DNA from: Rhodospirillales bacterium Alpha_05
GTDB lineage: Bacteria > Pseudomonadota > Alphaproteobacteria > Rhodospirillales > Rhodospirillaceae
Assembly (NCBI GenBank): GCA_001603335.1
Contig: LUYR01000287.1
Coordinates: forward strand, 1-6,677
Direction of reading: 5' to 3'
Length of the DNA: 6,677 nt
This document shows, in pieces, positions 5,912-6,677 of the stretch. Every line of letters starts with the position of its first letter. Position 1 is the stretch's first letter. A program made the translations under genes and the position numbers. The notes below the pieces were generated by a model, which worked only from the letters and a program-made list of their open reading frames with translations, was not told where the DNA came from and made no database searches.

Positions 5912-6291
5912 CCCGTCTCGAACACGGCAAGCGCTTCCTCACCTTCGCCGCGGTCGGCCTGGTGGGCACCGCAGCGCATTACGCGACCCTCACCGCTCTG
6001 GTGGAGTTCGCGGGGCTCGACCCAGTGAAGGGCTCGGTGGTGGGGTTCATCGTCGGCGCGGTGGTCAACTACATCCTCAACTACCGCCTCACCTTCCACA
6101 GCGACAAGCGCCACCGCGAGGCGCTCACCAAGTTCTTCGCCGTCGCGGGTAGCGGTTTCGTCCTCAACGCGCTGCTGATGACGGTGCTCGTCCACAGCCT
6201 CGGCGCGCAGTACATGCTGGCGCAGATCGGCGTCACCGGATTCCTGGTGTTCTGGCACTACGCCCTCAACGCGATCTGGACCTTCCGCTGA
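5908..6291 (+). CDS. GtrA-like membrane protein (putative lipid-linked sugar flippase)
   Basis: The 127-aa product matches the GtrA/DPMS3 family, small four-helix membrane proteins proposed to flip bactoprenol-linked sugars across the inner membrane in O-antigen glucosylation. Hydrophobic segments lie at about 10-32, 42-59, 74-96 and 101-124. The family's paired motif is present: NYILNYRLTF (54-63) after helix 2 and NAIWTF (121-126) after helix 4, which looks like an internal duplication. Length is normal. The start ATG 5908 overlaps the stop of the GT-C gene as ATGA. No Shine-Dalgarno sequence is visible upstream, so translation probably depends on the preceding gene. It is the last gene of the + strand set, ending 2 bp from the stop of the convergent SlyB-like gene. 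Family assignment is firm; flipping activity is inferred from the family. Confidence 0.94.
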   Translation: MTRLEHGKRFLTFAAVGLVGTAAHYATLTALVEFAGLDPVKGSVVGFIVGAVVNYILNYRLTFHSDKRHREALTKFFAVAGSGFVLNALLMTVLVHSLGAQYMLAQIGVTGFLVFWHYALNAIWTFR

Positions 6292-6293
6292 AG

Positions 6294-6677
6294 CTATTGC
6301 GCCGCGGTATCGCGCAGCACGCGGGTGCGACTGCCCTGAAGCACCATCACCCGGTCGCCGGGAACGAGGTTTTCGTCATTAGCCTCGACCACCGAAATCG
6401 TCTGGCCGTTGTCGAGCTGGACGATGAACTCCGTGCCCGTGCTCTTGGTCAGGGCTTCCTCCGCCGCGCCGCCACCGAGGCCACCGACCACCGCGCCGCC
6501 GACCGCACCGAGCAGCTGCGAGCGCCAGCCGCCGCCGATGAACGATCCGGCCACTCCGCCACCGACCGCGCCCGCGGTCGAGCCGACGCCGCTCTTGGTC
6601 CCTTCGACCTCGACCTCGCGCGCGGAAACGATCCGGCCCTTCTGCACCTGCGACGCCTGCAACGCCTGATTCCGCGA
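6294..6677 (-). CDS. SlyB/17-kDa-antigen-like glycine-zipper outer-membrane protein (N-terminus beyond window)
   Basis: The last 127 residues of a glycine-zipper protein are present; the frame stays open to the right edge (SRNQALQASQ...), so the start and any lipoprotein signal peptide with its lipobox cysteine lie outside. QKGRIVSAREVEVEG resembles the SlyB segment before the zipper. Then come two glycine-rich helices, GSTAGAVGGGVAGSFIGGG and LLGAVGGAVVGGLGGGAA, which form the 2TM glycine zipper. The C-terminal beta domain reads EFIVQLDNGQTISVVEAND followed by LVPGDRVMVLQG. SlyB-type lipoproteins stabilise the outer membrane and respond to envelope stress in enterobacteria. An in-frame TTG at 6662 could be read as a start, but it would remove the part expected to carry the signal peptide. 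It is convergent with gtrA, with two bases between the stops. Related families such as Rickettsia 17-kDa antigen cannot be excluded. Confidence 0.88.
   Translation of the reverse strand, partial: SRNQALQASQVQKGRIVSAREVEVEGTKSGVGSTAGAVGGGVAGSFIGGGWRSQLLGAVGGAVVGGLGGGAAEEALTKSTGTEFIVQLDNGQTISVVEANDENLVPGDRVMVLQGSRTRVLRDTAAQ

Overview
The window is a gene-dense, chromosomal stretch from a high-GC Gram-negative bacterium. By eye it is roughly two-thirds G+C, with strong G/C preference at third codon positions. The gene content (RecG, a DUF502 membrane protein, a SlyB-like glycine-zipper protein, a NUDIX hydrolase and a Gtr-type glycosylation set) fits an alphaproteobacterium, plausibly from the Rhodospirillales group. 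That placement is an impression from protein style and neighbourhood, not a measured result. I see no mobile element, CRISPR array, tRNA or rRNA.

Layout, left to right: (1) the 3' part of recG on +, cut by the left edge; (2) a convergent DUF502 membrane protein gene on -, whose 3' end overlaps the end of recG by 62 bp; (3) a 124-bp divergent intergenic region with a small pair of competing hairpins; (4) a NUDIX hydrolase followed by a 67-aa two-helix membrane protein, probably one + strand transcript; (5) a ChbG/YdjC-family sugar deacetylase on -, whose stop codon overlaps the stop of the small membrane gene; (6) starting 29 bp away and divergent, a tightly packed + strand set: a GtrB/DPMS-like GT2 glycosyltransferase, a GT-C (family 39-like) integral membrane glycosyltransferase and a GtrA-like membrane protein; (7) a convergent SlyB/17-kDa-antigen-like glycine-zipper gene on -, cut by the right edge.

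The most interesting part is the block from 2332 to 6291. A GtrB-type enzyme would charge polyprenyl phosphate with a sugar on the cytoplasmic face, GtrA would help move the lipid-linked sugar across the inner membrane, and the GT-C enzyme would transfer it to an acceptor in the periplasm. The divergent ChbG/YdjC deacetylase makes this resemble the Francisella lipid A amino-sugar route, where a YdjC-family enzyme (NaxD) deacetylates a polyprenyl-phosphate N-acetylhexosamine made by an ArnC-like GT before an ArnT-like GT-C moves it to lipid A. I propose, as inference, that this is an amino-sugar surface-modification locus.

All three convergent gene pairs here either overlap or are 2 bp apart, so there is no space for ordinary intergenic terminators. 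Long open frames antisense to the real genes are composition artefacts and were left out.
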